Below are positions 53,110-53,819 of a stretch of DNA of 53,819 nt, piece by piece. The translations under genes were made by a program, and so were the position numbers. Each line of letters begins with the position of its first letter. The first letter of the stretch is position 1. Source of the stretch: an uncultured Acidobacteriota bacterium (GTDB taxonomy: Bacteria; Acidobacteriota; Thermoanaerobaculia; UBA5066); contig CAIMWE010000015.1 of assembly GCA_903845115.1 (NCBI GenBank), positions 1-53,819 of the forward strand, read 5' to 3'. The notes under the pieces were generated by a model that saw only the letters and a list, made by a program, of their open reading frames with translations, searched no databases and was not told where the DNA came from.

Positions 53110-53465
53110 AGGAACGGACTTTCCGGGACCTGTACGCAGAAGCGGAGAAGAGCCTCACCTACCAGGTGGAAGGGGCGATCCTCGAGTTCACCGAGGAGCT
53201 CTGCCGCCTGATGGAATCCCAGGGGGTCTCGAGGGCCGAGCTCGCGCGCCGGCTCGACACCAGTCCGGCCTATGTCACGAAGATCCTCCGCGGAAACTCG
53301 AACTTCACCCTCGAGACGATGGTGCGTATGGCTCAGGCCGTGGGGTGCGAATTGAAGGTTCGGATGACCCCGATCTCCTCGACGACGGTCCTTGTGAACG
53401 AATACGACAGGCTGGCGCCTCAGCAGGTCGCGGAGAACCGGGCGCCCTACGGGGAGAAGAAATAG
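53106..53465 (+). CDS. HigA-like antitoxin with Xre-family HTH
   Basis: A 119-residue DNA-binding protein. An N-terminal helical arm (RTFRDLYAEAEKSL) precedes an Xre-type helix-turn-helix at about 38-75, VSRAELARRLDTSPAYVTKI then NFTLETMVRMAQAVGC. The tail contains ISSTTVLVNEYDRLAP. It should bind the toxin encoded directly upstream and repress the pair, perhaps at the palindrome before the toxin gene. Four-base overlap with the toxin. Confidence 0.87.
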   Translation: MKERTFRDLYAEAEKSLTYQVEGAILEFTEELCRLMESQGVSRAELARRLDTSPAYVTKILRGNSNFTLETMVRMAQAVGCELKVRMTPISSTTVLVNEYDRLAPQQVAENRAPYGEKK

Positions 53466-53479
53466 GTCGTGGCTAACGG

Positions 53480-53534
53480 GGTCTCTACTCTGTGGCTTTC
53501 ATCCGTTCAACCTGAATATCACAGTATAGAGACC
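53480..53534. repeat. Imperfect 15-bp inverted repeat
   Basis: GGTCTCTACTCTGTG and CACAGTATAGAGACC pair at 13 of 15 positions around a 25-base loop, forming a plausible stem. It lies 14 bases after the antitoxin stop and may act as a terminator or as a mobile-element remnant. Confidence 0.6.
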
Positions 53535-53576
53535 TGACCCCTATTTCTGACCCCTATTTCGCCTGACCCCAATTTC
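53535..53576. repeat. Three TGACCCC direct repeats
   Basis: TGACCCCTATTTC occurs twice back to back and a third time, after GCC, as TGACCCCAATTTC. Such TGACCCC/GGGGTCA strings are often seen next to REP-type palindromes or decayed transposition sequences. They directly follow the inverted repeat and precede a TAGAAT hexamer (53584) before the next gene. Confidence 0.7.
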
Positions 53577-53595
53577 GCCAAGCTAGAATCGAGGC

Positions 53596-53814
53596 ATGCG
53601 GCCGGATCTCCTCTCCGAAGTCATGGGCCTCCCTCCGACCGAGCGGCTCGAGCTGATCGAGGCTCTTTGGGACACGCTGTCGCCGGGCGAGTTTCCGGTG
53701 ACAGAGGAGGAGCGCCGAGCCCTGGATCAGCGGATAGCCGAGATGGAGACGTCCCCGGGCGACGAGAGCCCCTGGTCTGAAGTCAAGGCTCGGCTCGCAG
53801 AACGTCGTTCTTGA
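53596..53814 (+). CDS. Addiction-module antitoxin component (RelB-like)
   Basis: A 72-residue protein with the signature of the putative addiction module component family (TIGR02574-like): LPPTERLELIEALWDTL near the start and an Asp/Glu-rich C-terminus (EVKARLAERRS). Such antitoxins pair with a ParE/RelE-type toxin encoded next downstream, which would fall beyond this window. GAGG lies close before the ATG. A TAGAAT hexamer upstream may serve the promoter. Confidence 0.82.
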   Translation: MRPDLLSEVMGLPPTERLELIEALWDTLSPGEFPVTEEERRALDQRIAEMETSPGDESPWSEVKARLAERRS

Positions 53815-53819
53815 CGCTC

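Overview
This is a very GC-rich (about 70% by eye), gene-dense chromosomal segment from a Gram-negative bacterium. Outer-membrane machinery (TamA/TamB-like pair, OmpA-like protein, lipoproteins) shows a diderm envelope. Several protein types are common in Acidobacteriota and some other deep diderm lineages: Ser/Thr kinases with TPR tails, two-component-type propellers ending in a SpoIIE-like phosphatase, and secreted M1/M28 peptidases with PDZ domains. I therefore infer an acidobacterial source, perhaps Thermoanaerobaculia or Holophagae, but no 16S or other marker is present to prove it.

Layout. 1-8.9 kb: a DUF4239 membrane protein, then on the minus strand a hybrid histidine kinase, a response-regulator/PP2C phosphatase, pgi and gnd. 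9.0-20 kb: envelope genes (beta-barrel protein, DUF4136 lipoprotein, a secreted protein with two repeated halves, OmpA-like protein, TamA and TamB overlapping each other). 20.3-30.6 kb: a ThDP-dependent enzyme, a kinase fused to a universal stress domain next to a metallophosphoesterase, a fused NfnA-NfnB flavoprotein with a ferritin-like tail, and a TPR kinase coupled to a small secreted protein. 30.7-39.6 kb: a plus-strand run of exported proteins (ChaN-PDZ, a lipoprotein, an M1-M28-PDZ peptidase) and a large sensor phosphatase. 39.6-46.4 kb: a broken TPM/YgcG gene, a squalene/phytoene-synthase-like enzyme followed by a hydrolase and a two-subunit GMC oxidoreductase, and a PiT phosphate transporter with its DUF47 partner.

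46.5-53.8 kb is accessory DNA. tRNA-His and tRNA-Arg(CCG) are followed by a 1.07-kb segment bounded by a perfect 50-bp direct repeat of the 3' part of tRNA-Arg, the usual scar of tRNA-targeted integration. Beyond the second repeat lie type I restriction genes hsdR and hsdS with no hsdM, a decayed HepT/DUF86 fragment, a RelE/HigB-like toxin with its HTH antitoxin, a small repeat cluster and an addiction-module antitoxin. No integrase, CRISPR array or rRNA is visible.

The most notable items are domain fusions (NfnAB + zinc ribbon + ferritin-like; kinase + UspA beside a phosphoesterase; M1 + M28 + PDZ), two separate signalling routes that end in SpoIIE-type phosphatases, the hydrolase/GMC cluster behind a prenyl-synthase homologue, and the tRNA-Arg scar. 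I did not find one convincing wholly new system; the best candidates are the kinase-Usp/phosphoesterase pair and the Nfn-ferritin fusion.
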